A stretch of 64,000 nt of DNA from Streptomyces indicus (GCF_900100315.1 NZ_FNFF01000015.1:124001-188000), one strand, 5' to 3'. Positions 8,403-15,377 are shown, counted from the stretch's first letter. Numbers and translations are program-made. The notes: a model not told the origin generated them from the letters alone.

Positions 8403-8705
8403 GGCGGAGCGACTTTGGCCAGGAGCTGCTTTGGCGCGAGTGATCATGGCCCCGTAAGCTTCCGGCGCGTCGGGCAGTCTGTGGACCTGCCCGGTAAAGC
8501 ACGACGTTGGGGTCATGATCTTCGAGGCTCGCGCCAAAGTGGCTGGCTAAAGTCGCGGAGCCGGCCGCCCCAGCCACAGCGGGGTTTCCCTCCACAGCCC
8601 GCATGCAACGCAGCGCGCCGCCTGGTGCGGCCAGCCGGGGCGAAGACAGGAGGCGGGCCGCGCCATTGGGGCGGCGCGCGCCCGCGCCGTGCGCGGGCCT
8701 TGAGT
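8403..8705. ncRNA. structured noncoding block, copy 1 (RNA or ssDNA element)
   Basis: This block matches 12704-13008 at about the same length but with many substitutions. Nested stems: 12 bp (8429-8440/8528-8539, CTTTGGCGCGAG with CTCGCGCCAAAG); ATCATGGCCCC with GGGGTCATGAT (8443-8453/8509-8519, one G-U pair); CGTCG with CGACG (8468-8472/8502-8506); and an apical GGCAG-9 nt-CTGCC. Further hairpins are 8539-8577 and a distal GCCCGCGC-CGT-GCGCGGGC (8680-8698). Several pairs differ from copy 2 by compensatory change. The strand of activity is unknown; a leftward terminator at 8281-8245 favours minus. No family is recognised. Confidence 0.7.
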
Positions 8706-9841
8706 ACGTGGATGCCCGCTGGTCTCAGCTCGGCGGGAACAGTCGCAAGAACATCGCCAAGACGCTCACGACGACCACGATCGCGCTTCTGCGCACCCAG
8801 CCCACGCAGTTCGACCCCGTGAAGGTGCGTACGGCCCTGCGCGAGTGGGCGTTCAACACGAACCGTCGGCCGGATGCTCCGCGAGAAGTAACCGCGGTGC
8901 TCAGGTGGGTTGAGCGGAACTCGCTTCCCGTCTCGGCCTGGGAGGATCCCGAGAAAGTGGACCACGTACTTCAGGCCCTGGACACGCGGCTCGACGGCAA
9001 GCCGGCCGCTGCCTGGTCCCGCAAGCGTCACCGGCGGATCCTGAACGTGGCCATGAACTACGCGGTCAAGCGGCGCATCCTGCGTGCCAACCCCCTCCCC
9101 AAGGGGAGGGACGCGACGACCGGGACCAAGACCACGAACGCCGTGGACAAGCGCTGCTTGATCAACCCCAGGCAGGCGGCGGCTCTGCTCGGCTGGATCC
9201 GCCAGCGTCCCCGAGGCGGCAAGAGGCTGCATGCCTTCTTCGCGACCATGTACTACTGCGGGCCCCGTCCCGAAGAGGTCGTCGCCATGCGCGTAGCGGA
9301 CGTGCACCTACCCGACGCGGACGCGGCCGACCAGTGGTGCGAACTGCTGATCCACACTGCGACCCCGGAAGTCGGCAAGCAGTGGACGGACACCGGGGAG
9401 ATCCATGAACAGCGCCACCTCAAGGGACGTGCCGAGGGGGACACGCGGACCGTGCCGGGGCACCCTGCCCTGACCCGCGTCCTCCGGCAGCACATCGAAG
9501 AAGAAGAGCTAAAGCCCGGTGATCTGCTGTTCCAGGGCGAGAAGAGCGGCATCCTCGCCGGCTCGGTCATCCGCCGTGCGTGGCGCAGCGCCCGCAAGGC
9601 CGTGCTCGCCCCGCACGTCTTCGAGTCGCCCATGGGCAGGCGTGTGTACGACCTGCGGCACACCCGTCTGACGAAGTGGCTCAACGACGGCATCCCGCCG
9701 GCTCAAGTCGCCGACTGGGCGGGCAACAGCGTCCCCGTGCTGCTCTCGATCTACGCCCGGTGCGTCGACGGTCAGCTCTCGGACCTGAAGAGGCGCCTCG
9801 AAGCGGCTGGGGATCTCGAAGACCTCCCGACCGCCGACTGA
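8603..9841 (+). CDS. int: tyrosine recombinase/integrase of element 1, N-terminally truncated
   Basis: The catalytic domain is complete: Arg in YYCGPRPEEVVAMRV, the H-x-x-R box in YDLRHTRLTKWL, a Trp in VADWAGNS at the second His position, and the nucleophile Tyr in LLSIYARCV. Homology to Streptomyces integrases starts only at about 8705 (EYVDARWSQLGGNSRKNI). The N-terminal DNA-arm region of roughly 75-100 residues that family members carry is missing, and upstream codons come from the structured block. Starts at 8603 (ATG) or 8708 (GTG) are possible; neither has a good Shine-Dalgarno sequence. Activity is doubtful. It sits next to the right att core, as expected for such elements. Confidence 0.75.
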   Translation: MQRSAPPGAASRGEDRRRAAPLGRRAPAPCAGLEYVDARWSQLGGNSRKNIAKTLTTTTIALLRTQPTQFDPVKVRTALREWAFNTNRRPDAPREVTAVLRWVERNSLPVSAWEDPEKVDHVLQALDTRLDGKPAAAWSRKRHRRILNVAMNYAVKRRILRANPLPKGRDATTGTKTTNAVDKRCLINPRQAAALLGWIRQRPRGGKRLHAFFATMYYCGPRPEEVVAMRVADVHLPDADAADQWCELLIHTATPEVGKQWTDTGEIHEQRHLKGRAEGDTRTVPGHPALTRVLRQHIEEEELKPGDLLFQGEKSGILAGSVIRRAWRSARKAVLAPHVFESPMGRRVYDLRHTRLTKWLNDGIPPAQVADWAGNSVPVLLSIYARCVDGQLSDLKRRLEAAGDLEDLPTAD

Positions 9842-9857
9842 CCCGCTGCCGAAAACT

Positions 9858-9873
9858 TCGACACGTATTCGAC
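9858..9873. promoter_or_regulatory. putative integrase arm-type site, element 1 right
   Basis: Second copy of TCGACACGTATTCGAC, 17 bp after the integrase stop and 144 bp inside the core at 10018. It pairs with 5307-5322 at the other end. Confidence 0.55.
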
Positions 9874-9984
9874 ACAGCGACCCGCAGAAACCCGCTGACA
9901 GCCGGACAGCCCCGGACCCGCCCCGTGATCACCAGGGGAGCGACCGGGGCTTCTGCATGCCCCACGAGACCGGCTCTGACCAGC

Positions 9985-10009
9985 AAAAAGGCCCCGCCGA
10001 AGCGAGGCC
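9985..10009 (-). terminator. intrinsic terminator just inside the element 1 end
   Basis: On the minus strand an 8-bp stem (one G-U pair) with a TTCG tetraloop is followed by TTTTT. It lies 8 bp from the att core in the orientation of the tRNA, so it would terminate tRNA-Arg transcription if element 1 alone were integrated, replacing the displaced terminator at 5156. Confidence 0.75.
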
Positions 10010-10017
10010 GATGAGAG

Positions 10018-10059
10018 GCGCCCCCGGCAGACTCGAACCTGCGGCCAAGCGCTTAGAAG
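10018..10059. repeat. att core between elements 1 and 2, with 1-bp deletion
   Basis: Matches the tRNA 3' half at 22164-22206 except that one G of the GGCAGGACTCG segment is missing (GGCAGACTCG here). It is both the right end of element 1 and the left end of element 2. Confidence 0.9.
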
Positions 10060-10143
10060 ATGCGGGCAACTGCTGTCGGTAGGGGGCGTGCTCTGGGTAC
10101 TGAGTCCTCCGAGCGCCACCCGCGTCTGTTGCTGTCCGCACTC

Positions 10144-10165
10144 GTTGCCGTCAGCGCTGCCGTCA
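10144..10165. promoter_or_regulatory. putative Int/Xis arm-type site, element 2 left
   Basis: Two TGCCGTCA octamers (10146-10153, 10158-10165) 4 bp apart. The same 22-bp arrangement, with one substitution in the spacer, recurs at 22082-22103 near the other end. Confidence 0.6.
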
Positions 10166-10474
10166 CGTCCCAGTGTCCGGTGATGCTTCAGCTGAGTCGG
10201 GCGGGCGTTGGTGTCCGCACGCCAGGGTGGCGCCGTCTTTCCCGACCACCGTGAAGTCGAGCACGGCGTTGTAGGGGTCCTCGTCGTGGAACATCCACAC
10301 AGTGATGTGATCCGGCTTCACGATCACCGAGAACTCGATCTCGACATCCGCGTCGACAGACGCGATGACTGTGAACACTTCCCCGGGCTTCATCCAGAAG
10401 TCCTCGCCGTATGGCTCGACGAACAGACTGGTGAGTTGCTGCCCGCCGTTCTCAACGGGAAGCCTGTTCCTCAT
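10163..10474 (-). CDS. small hypothetical protein
   Basis: 103 residues, beta-rich by eye (PGEVFTVIASVDADVEIEFSVIVKPDHITVWMF), acidic, with no signal peptide or membrane segment. ATG 10474 has GGGAG 5 nt upstream, which decides against ATG 10486. I do not recognise a characterised family. The 3' end touches the left arm-type site. Accessory gene of the AICE left end. Confidence 0.7.
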   Translation of the reverse strand: MRNRLPVENGGQQLTSLFVEPYGEDFWMKPGEVFTVIASVDADVEIEFSVIVKPDHITVWMFHDEDPYNAVLDFTVVGKDGATLACGHQRPPDSAEASPDTGT

Positions 10475-10516
10475 GCTTGCTCCCATACGGTCCTGGCGCG
10501 GCCTCTGGCGACGGTG

Positions 10517-10552
10517 GTACGCCCGCCGACAGACTACGGTCGGCGGGCGTAC
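10517..10552. terminator. 14-bp perfect hairpin terminator
   Basis: GTACGCCCGCCGAC (10517-10530) and its exact complement (10539-10552) around an 8-nt loop. It sits between two minus-strand genes and would separate the membrane gene at 10679 from the gene at 10163. The rest of 10475-10678 shows nothing further. Confidence 0.7.
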
Positions 10553-10678
10553 TGGTGACCTCTTCGTCCCGAAGCAACTCGGGTGGGGCTATTACCTACC
10601 GTTCAAGTACCCGCCACCTGCGCTGATGGTCCGTGAACGTACGCGCGTGGCCGCTGCCGTTGTCACGCAGCTAGACAC

Positions 10679-10936
10679 TCAGGGTTGCTCTGGATGCTGA
10701 TCTGGCACTAGCCGTACCTCTGTACTGAGACCGCTCCTGCGCTCTCCCATGCTCCGAGTCGTCATGCGTACGGTGGCGTAGCTCCCAAGCACGGCTGCAG
10801 CGGTGTTGAGTGGAACAGCAAGGCCCGGGATAGCCCACACGCCGAGGAGCACGGCGAAGCCCATAAGGCTAGCCACAGGGGCCCAGGGCAAGCTTCGGGC
10901 AGTCTGGGTAACCATCTCCCAGAGGCGTACATTCAT
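10679..10936 (-). CDS. small membrane protein
   Basis: 85 residues with two hydrophobic segments (about residues 18-36 and 40-56) and a charged C-terminus. ATG 10936 has GAAGAAGG 7 nt upstream. It is divergent from the winged-helix-like gene at 11293 across a hairpin-rich control region. Function unknown; small membrane proteins are common in AICE transfer or maintenance regions. Confidence 0.65.
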   Translation of the reverse strand: MNVRLWEMVTQTARSLPWAPVASLMGFAVLLGVWAIPGLAVPLNTAAAVLGSYATVRMTTRSMGERRSGLSTEVRLVPDQHPEQP

Positions 10937-10986
10937 CAGGACACCTTCTTCGTCTTTGCAGCGACGAGTCGCTGCGGGCGTGGGCG

Positions 10987-11035
10987 AACGCAGGTGTGAG
11001 CGGCTCTCCGTTGCCCCGGAGGGCCGCTCTGCGTT
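10987..11035. repeat. imperfect long hairpin
   Basis: AACGCA, GAGCGGC and CTCC (10987-11009) pair in order with GGAG, GCCGCTC and TGCGTT (11018-11035) around an 8-nt loop. It lies between the membrane gene and the tandem hairpins at 11089 and may be part of the same control or origin region. Confidence 0.55.
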
Positions 11036-11088
11036 CGGTGCTGCAACCTTGCTGTACGCAGAGGAAGTTTGCGCGTAGATCCCTCAAA

Positions 11089-11276
11089 CCCCTTGGCCCG
11101 CATGTAGCTTGTAGCGGCGTACGAGAAAAGTTGCAGCTCAAGCCCACCACACCATGCGGGCCAAAGGGTGAAATGAAGTTCGCACCATGATCCAAACCCT
11201 TTGGCCCGCATGTAGCTTGTAGCGGCGCACGAAGAACTGCGCAGGTCGGGGCCCACGTGCTTTCCGGGCCAAAGGG
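11089..11276. repeat. two tandem hairpin repeats, 108-bp period
   Basis: Unit 1: CCCCTTGGCCCGCATG (11089-11104) pairs with CATGCGGGCCAAAGGG (11153-11168), one mismatch. Unit 2: CCCTTTGGCCCG (11197-11208) pairs with CGGGCCAAAGGG (11265-11276). A conserved TAGCTTGTAGCGGCG sits in each loop, while the rest of the loops diverges. The noncoding stretch 10937-11292 between divergent genes is a candidate control region, replication or transfer origin, or tandem regulatory RNA. I cannot tell which. Confidence 0.65.
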
Positions 11277-11292
11277 TCGGATGGGGGCTGGC

Positions 11293-12297
11293 ATGCCGCG
11301 GAATGCTGCTCGTCGCGCACGCAGAGTGCAGTTGCTGGATGCCATGGCGGACCGGATCGATCACGCACGAGAAGCTGTTCAACAGCTTCATGGTCGCGGT
11401 GGCGGATGGCCAGCGCATGTGAAGCTACGGGCTCCTCTCATCACGGGTGGCCCGTTTAACCCGCCGCCCATAGCGCGGCTAGCGGCACCTCGGGGCGTGA
11501 ACCTACAGGTTTACCTACTGGCCCTGTTCGAGGCTCAAAGCAGAAAACGCAACGGAATTGCAGGGCCGTGCCCTATACCCATTTCAGGCGCCGAGGTATC
11601 GTGGGTTGATCTTGTGGTGTCACAAGCGAAGCAAAATATGCAAGCGAAGCCGCCGGTTACTGCAACACAGAACAGAGTGCGGCAAATAAAATCCGCCATC
11701 AAAAGGCTCGCCGACGAGGGGCTAATTCTGCGGGATGTGGGTGAATCGAGTAAGCGTTTCTCCTTCATGCTGCTGCAGGAGCCGAGTATCAGACGTCAAG
11801 AAAAGATGGACTATGCCATCCCTGAGCACTATGAGGGTGGCAGGTCTGTAATATCTGTGCCTGTTCAATTCTTCACGAATGGCTGGGTCTATTTCCTCAC
11901 GGACTCGGAGATTCGAATGTACTTGGCCTTGAAGCATGTGGCAGCCAGATTTCGAGATGAGCATCTCCTGCGCGGGGTTTACATAACCGAACGGGACCGG
12001 GAATGGCTCTACGGCATCTCGCGCGATGTCTATGAATCCCATTTGACACTCAGTAGGTTCGGACTGGTGCAGCTAGTTCCAAATCCGCTGCGACATCAGG
12101 ACGGCCGGGTGGTTGACTTCGAGAATCACCTTCGCAAGGGTCGCTTCATTCCACCTCACCGATTCCGAATCTCCGCCGACTCTGCATTTTTCGAGCTTCC
12201 GATGGGGAAGGTTCGGAGGGCGCTGCTGAATCACCCTCCCAGTCGGGAGCAGATGAGAAGTAAGACTCCTGTGAAAGATTCGGAGATCGGGTACTGA
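11293..12297 (+). CDS. winged-helix-like accessory protein of the AICE
   Basis: 334 residues from ATG 11293 (GGGGG 5 nt upstream); a GTG at 11257 would start inside the second hairpin repeat. The N-terminus is basic. Residues about 115-150 (RQIKSAIKRLADEGLILRDVGESSKRFSF) resemble the recognition helix and wing of a winged-helix domain. The C-terminal half has no recognisable domain. Base composition is lower in GC than the AICE core. It overlaps the next gene by 1 bp. A DNA-binding role in maintenance or regulation is inference. Confidence 0.75.
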   Translation: MPRNAARRARRVQLLDAMADRIDHAREAVQQLHGRGGGWPAHVKLRAPLITGGPFNPPPIARLAAPRGVNLQVYLLALFEAQSRKRNGIAGPCPIPISGAEVSWVDLVVSQAKQNMQAKPPVTATQNRVRQIKSAIKRLADEGLILRDVGESSKRFSFMLLQEPSIRRQEKMDYAIPEHYEGGRSVISVPVQFFTNGWVYFLTDSEIRMYLALKHVAARFRDEHLLRGVYITERDREWLYGISRDVYESHLTLSRFGLVQLVPNPLRHQDGRVVDFENHLRKGRFIPPHRFRISADSAFFELPMGKVRRALLNHPPSREQMRSKTPVKDSEIGY

Positions 12298-12692
12298 TGA
12301 CGACGATGCTGGCGCCTGTACTCGGGTTAATCGGGGCATTTGTCGGAGCGTCTCTTGCTCCATGGTTGACCTCGCATCTGGCATGGCGTAGAACTCGACG
12401 TGAGGCGTTCGATTCGGCAATTTCTGCCCTCCGGTCAGCGCAATCCGCACGCTACATTCCGCAGGCCGTCCCGGTGAGCTATCTAGGTGGGGATCAGATA
12501 GCGGCGGATGAATTTAACCAGCGTTTGAGAGAGCGTAGTGTCGACCGATTTTGCGATGCCATGTATGAAGCAAAGGTCGCACTCGCCACCCTTGCGCCTC
12601 ATTATGAGGTGAGTGGTGTAATTCTTGACCAGTGGGAAATGTCGGAAGCGGACGCTGCGCGGCTTCTGGAAGAGTTGAGGCGCGCGCGGTGA
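12297..12692 (+). CDS. single-pass membrane protein of unknown function
   Basis: 131 residues. The N-terminus is one membrane segment (residues about 6-27, APVLGLIGAFVGASLAPWLTS), followed by an Arg-rich stretch and a cytoplasmic helical domain. ATG overlaps the previous stop (TGATG), so translation is probably coupled. The architecture resembles small membrane-anchored helical proteins found in mobile elements and defence cassettes. No family assigned. It ends 12 bp before structured block copy 2. Confidence 0.75.
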   Translation: MTTMLAPVLGLIGAFVGASLAPWLTSHLAWRRTRREAFDSAISALRSAQSARYIPQAVPVSYLGGDQIAADEFNQRLRERSVDRFCDAMYEAKVALATLAPHYEVSGVILDQWEMSEADAARLLEELRRAR

Positions 12693-12703
12693 TGCGCGAG
12701 GTT

Positions 12704-13008
12704 GGTGGAGCGGCTTTGGGCTGGAGCTGCTTTGGGGCGAGTGATCATGGCCCCTTACGCTCGCCGCGATTCGGGCAGTCTCTGGACCTGCCCGCAATAG
12801 CCCGAATCGGGGCCATGATCTTAGAGGCTCGCCCCAAAGTGGCTGCGTAAAGCCGCGGAGCCGACCGCCCCAGCCCCGTGCCGGCCGTTTGTACCTCTCC
12901 GTTGGCGCCCTCGCCGAGCGCGCCGCGTGGCGCGGCTGCCGGTGGCGGAGACATGGAGGCGGGCCGCGCCGGGAGCGGCGCGCGCCCCGCCGCGCGGGGC
13001 GCCTTGAA
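12704..13008. ncRNA. structured noncoding block, copy 2 (RNA or ssDNA element)
   Basis: Homologous to 8403-8705. Stems: CTTTGGGGCGAG with CTCGCCCCAAAG (12730-12741/12828-12839); ATCATGGCCCC with GGGGCCATGAT (12744-12754/12809-12819); CGATTCG with CGAATCG (12767-12773/12803-12809); apical GGCAG-9 nt-CTGCC; and a distal GCGCCCCGC-CGC-GCGGGGCGC (12982-13002). The outer stem differs from copy 1 at one C-G to G-C pair, both sides changed together; the inner and distal stems also change on both sides. The distance from first stem to distal hairpin is nearly equal (273 vs 270 bp). No protein-coding signal. Confidence 0.7.
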
Positions 13009-13105
13009 CCCGTAGAGAAGGTTTTTACCAACCCGGCCATGCATGGCTGCGGGTGATCGTGCTCTGTCGGCTGTCAGGCCCGGCGGCTACGCTGGTGCGG
13101 TCCAG

Positions 13106-13134
13106 TTGACATTCGGATGGGTGTCGGTTCGCAT
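13106..13134 (+). promoter_or_regulatory. probable promoter of the GntR-Nudix gene
   Basis: A perfect -35 TTGACA (13106-13111), 17 bp, then TCGCAT (13129-13134) as a weak -10. An ATG at 13117 lies between the two boxes and so cannot be the start for this promoter, supporting ATG 13174. Confidence 0.55.
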
Positions 13135-13173
13135 CCGGAGAGGTCACCTAACGAGAAGGAGCGTGCTCAGGGA

Positions 13174-13965
13174 ATGGGTCCGAAGTCGGCGTTGGCGTAC
13201 CGAACGATCCGCGAGCGTGTGGCGTCCGGGGAGTACAAGGCTGGCGAGAAGATCCCGTCTGAGCGCAAGCTGGAGACCGATCTGGGCATCGGGCGCACCC
13301 AACTGCGCGTGGTGCTAGCCCGGTTGGTCGACGAGAACGTACTCGAGCGTCACGCTCGGAGCTCGTACCGCGTGCCCGGACAAGAGGTAAGCACGAAGAA
13401 TCCCGGGCCCCTGGAGCCGTGGCAGATTCACGGTGAGCGCACGGTGTACGACAACCCGTGGGTCAAGCTGAACCTCGTCGACGTTGAGCCTCCTGGGGTT
13501 GAGCGCTTCGAGCATCACGTCGTGCGCCTGCACCACGTAGCGATCTCCGCCGTTCTGGATGACCAAGACCGCGTGCTGATGCTCTGGCGCTACCGCTTCG
13601 TCGCCGACAAGTGGGGCTGGGAGCTGCCCGGCGGCATCGTCGACGAGGGCGAGGACCCGCACACGACCGCCATGCGCGAGTTCGAGGAAGAGACCGGCTG
13701 GCGGCCGGACTACCTTGAGCACCTGGTCACGTATCAGCCCATGGTCGGGATGGTCGACTCGCCGCACGAGATCTACATCGGCCGCGGCGCGCAGCACGTA
13801 GGCGACCCCACAGACGTTGAGGAGTCCGGGCACGTTGAGTGGGTGCCGCTCTCGGACATCCCCGGCCTGATGGCGCGTGGTGATCTCCTCGGTTCCGGCA
13901 CGTTGGTGGGCCTGCTTCATCTCCTGGCGTCGCGTCGGCAGGCGGCTGCTACAACCGATCAGTGA
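13174..13965 (+). CDS. GntR-type winged helix fused to Nudix hydrolase
   Basis: 263 residues. Residues about 5-70 are a GntR winged helix (YRTIRERVASGEYKAGEKIPSER then LGIGRTQLRVVLARLVDENVL). The rest is a Nudix domain with an intact Nudix box, G-x5-E-x7-REFEEETGW. pSAM2 Pif, which blocks redundant transfer, is a Nudix protein, and pSAM2 also uses a separate GntR repressor (KorSA). Here both activities appear in one chain, which may couple a nucleotide or ADP-ribose signal to element control. Start choice rests on the promoter position; spacing from AGAAGGAG is long. It overlaps the convergent XRE gene by 17 bp. Confidence 0.85.
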   Translation: MGPKSALAYRTIRERVASGEYKAGEKIPSERKLETDLGIGRTQLRVVLARLVDENVLERHARSSYRVPGQEVSTKNPGPLEPWQIHGERTVYDNPWVKLNLVDVEPPGVERFEHHVVRLHHVAISAVLDDQDRVLMLWRYRFVADKWGWELPGGIVDEGEDPHTTAMREFEEETGWRPDYLEHLVTYQPMVGMVDSPHEIYIGRGAQHVGDPTDVEESGHVEWVPLSDIPGLMARGDLLGSGTLVGLLHLLASRRQAAATTDQ

Positions 13966-15085
13966 GTTGATCGATTTGGCGCCGGTGCCGTACAGATCCC
14001 GTGCGGTTCGCGAGCATTCGGGCTTGCTGTAGGTGCTCCTCGGCCAGTGCGTACTCCTCCCGAGCCAGGTGAGCCTGGGCGAGATCGCATCTCAGACCGG
14101 ACGTGGCCCGGATGAACGTCGGGTCGGCTGCGTCCAGTGCCGCGTAGAGGCTGTCCAACGCGTCATCGTCACCGAGCAGTGCGAGCACGTTTCCGCGCCA
14201 TCGCTCCAGGTGGCCGTTGTTCAGGAAGATGCTCAACATGTCCGGGTCGCGGGGCTCGCTCCCCGACGGCAGGCTGGCGACCGCTGCATCGAGGGCTCGG
14301 CGGGCATCATCGGGCAGACCTGCCTTCGCACAGAGCTCCGCCTCGGCCGCGAACAGCCACGCGCGCAACCGCGGTGATACCTGAGTGCCGCCAAGCCGCT
14401 GTGCTTCACGGGAGAGCTCTACGGCTAGCTCTGGGCGCCCGGCGTCGTGCAGTACGTATGCCTGCTCCGCCGTGGCATGGGCCAGATACATGGACTGGCC
14501 TGCTTCCTGCGCGGCGCGCTTGCCTAACTCGTAGTGTCTCCGGGCGCGTTCGACGCCGCCGGAGTCCAGTGCTTGCCACGCTGCGAGCGTTGCCGCCCCT
14601 GCCAGGGCGGTCGCCACCGGGCGTCTGGTCTCAGGCAGGACGGCGAAGGTGAGTGCGTCCTCAAGTGCGGTGAGGTGGCCGTTCATCTGGTCGACGAGTG
14701 CCGCGGCGCCCATCTGCCGGTCGACCGTACGCAGAAGCTCGGTCTGGTCCATGAACGTCTGGACCATGGTCAGGCTCACGTTGCGCGCTGAGTCGATCCG
14801 GCTCACGAGTTCCTCGTAGCCGCCGACTTCTGGCACGGTCAGCTGGCCCTGCCGGCCGAATAGTTCCTCGTCGGTCACCCCGAGCACAGGGCGCAGGATC
14901 TTGGCGTACCGCTCGCTGATGGTGCGCTTGCCGTTCTCCCACTCGGAGACGTAGACGCGCAGGCTCGCGGTGGAGCCGACCGTGAGCAGGTGCTGGCGCG
15001 CGTACCGCTCGATCTCGCGGATCAGTCGTTCTTGCGACCACTCGTGTGCATCTCGGATCTGCCGAAGCCGGTTGGACACCTGCAC
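13949..15085 (-). CDS. XRE-family regulator with TPR-like C-terminal domain
   Basis: 378 residues from GTG 15085 (GTG 15079 has better spacing from GAGG). The N-terminus is an HTH (LRQIRDAHEWSQERLIREIERYA, then RVYVSEWENGKRTISERY). The remaining 290 residues are Ala-rich paired helices typical of TPR repeats. Such XRE-TPR proteins are common AICE and Streptomyces regulators that may sense a peptide or protein ligand. The palindrome at 15155-15174 lies 70 bp upstream and is the likely autoregulatory operator, also able to control the rightward operon. Confidence 0.88.
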   Translation of the reverse strand: MQVSNRLRQIRDAHEWSQERLIREIERYARQHLLTVGSTASLRVYVSEWENGKRTISERYAKILRPVLGVTDEELFGRQGQLTVPEVGGYEELVSRIDSARNVSLTMVQTFMDQTELLRTVDRQMGAAALVDQMNGHLTALEDALTFAVLPETRRPVATALAGAATLAAWQALDSGGVERARRHYELGKRAAQEAGQSMYLAHATAEQAYVLHDAGRPELAVELSREAQRLGGTQVSPRLRAWLFAAEAELCAKAGLPDDARRALDAAVASLPSGSEPRDPDMLSIFLNNGHLERWRGNVLALLGDDDALDSLYAALDAADPTFIRATSGLRCDLAQAHLAREEYALAEEHLQQARMLANRTGSVRHRRQIDQLTDRL

Positions 15086-15154
15086 CGCCTCGCGCCCCTG
15101 GGTGGGTCAGCCCTTCACAGCAGGATGCCTCACGTAGCCGCAGGTCGGCAGGGG

Positions 15155-15174
15155 TTAACAGCAAATGCTGTTAA
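15155..15174. promoter_or_regulatory. 20-bp perfect palindromic operator
   Basis: TTAACAGCA-AA-TGCTGTTAA is a perfect 9-2-9 inverted repeat between the divergent XRE gene (start 15085) and the transfer operon (first start 15378). It is probably the operator of the XRE-TPR repressor. A second hairpin, GTCCTGCG-7 nt-CGCAGGAC, lies at 15275-15297 in the leader of the rightward operon. Confidence 0.7.
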
Positions 15175-15377
15175 GTCCTGTTGGCTACCGGGGCGTTGAA
15201 AGGCGCGGTTCTCTAGAAGCGTCGCAGGAAGGCGAGTTCAGAAGCCGGAGCGCGGCACCAGTTGGGAACCGAAGGTCCTGCGGTGCTGTCGCAGGACTCC
15301 CGCAAGTCAACGCAGGAAGCGGCGCCCTACCGCCAAGCAAGTCGCCGCTTCCGCCCCAACATCAGGGAGTTTCCATC

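Larger units (their letters stand above)
5188..10059. mobile_element. integrative element 1 at the tRNA-Arg site
   Basis: About 4.9 kb between direct repeats of the tRNA 3' half. It has its own integrase near the right end and a matching 16-bp putative arm site at each end (5307-5322, 9858-9873). Cargo: an unknown gene plus HTH-ImmA/IrrE regulator, and a NYN protein. There is no replication or transfer gene, so it is a small integrative island. The 5.3-7.5 kb part is less GC-rich than its surroundings. Its integrase lacks the N-terminal domain. Confidence 0.85.

Noticed and set aside
11089..11276. CRISPR array
   Set aside because: Only two units with a 108-bp period and diverging interiors; no cas genes.
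8403..13008. Group II intron or IS200/IS605 ωRNA as identity of the structured block
   Set aside because: No reverse transcriptase or TnpB/TnpA gene, and I could not find a domain V-like hairpin. Kept only as open alternatives.
12483..13040. Proteins encoded antisense across the structured block (copy 2) and its counterpart at 8389-8604
   Set aside because: The two copies give partly similar translations, but frames are not kept, compositions are Arg/Pro/Ser-rich, and the differences between copies preserve base pairing and not codons.
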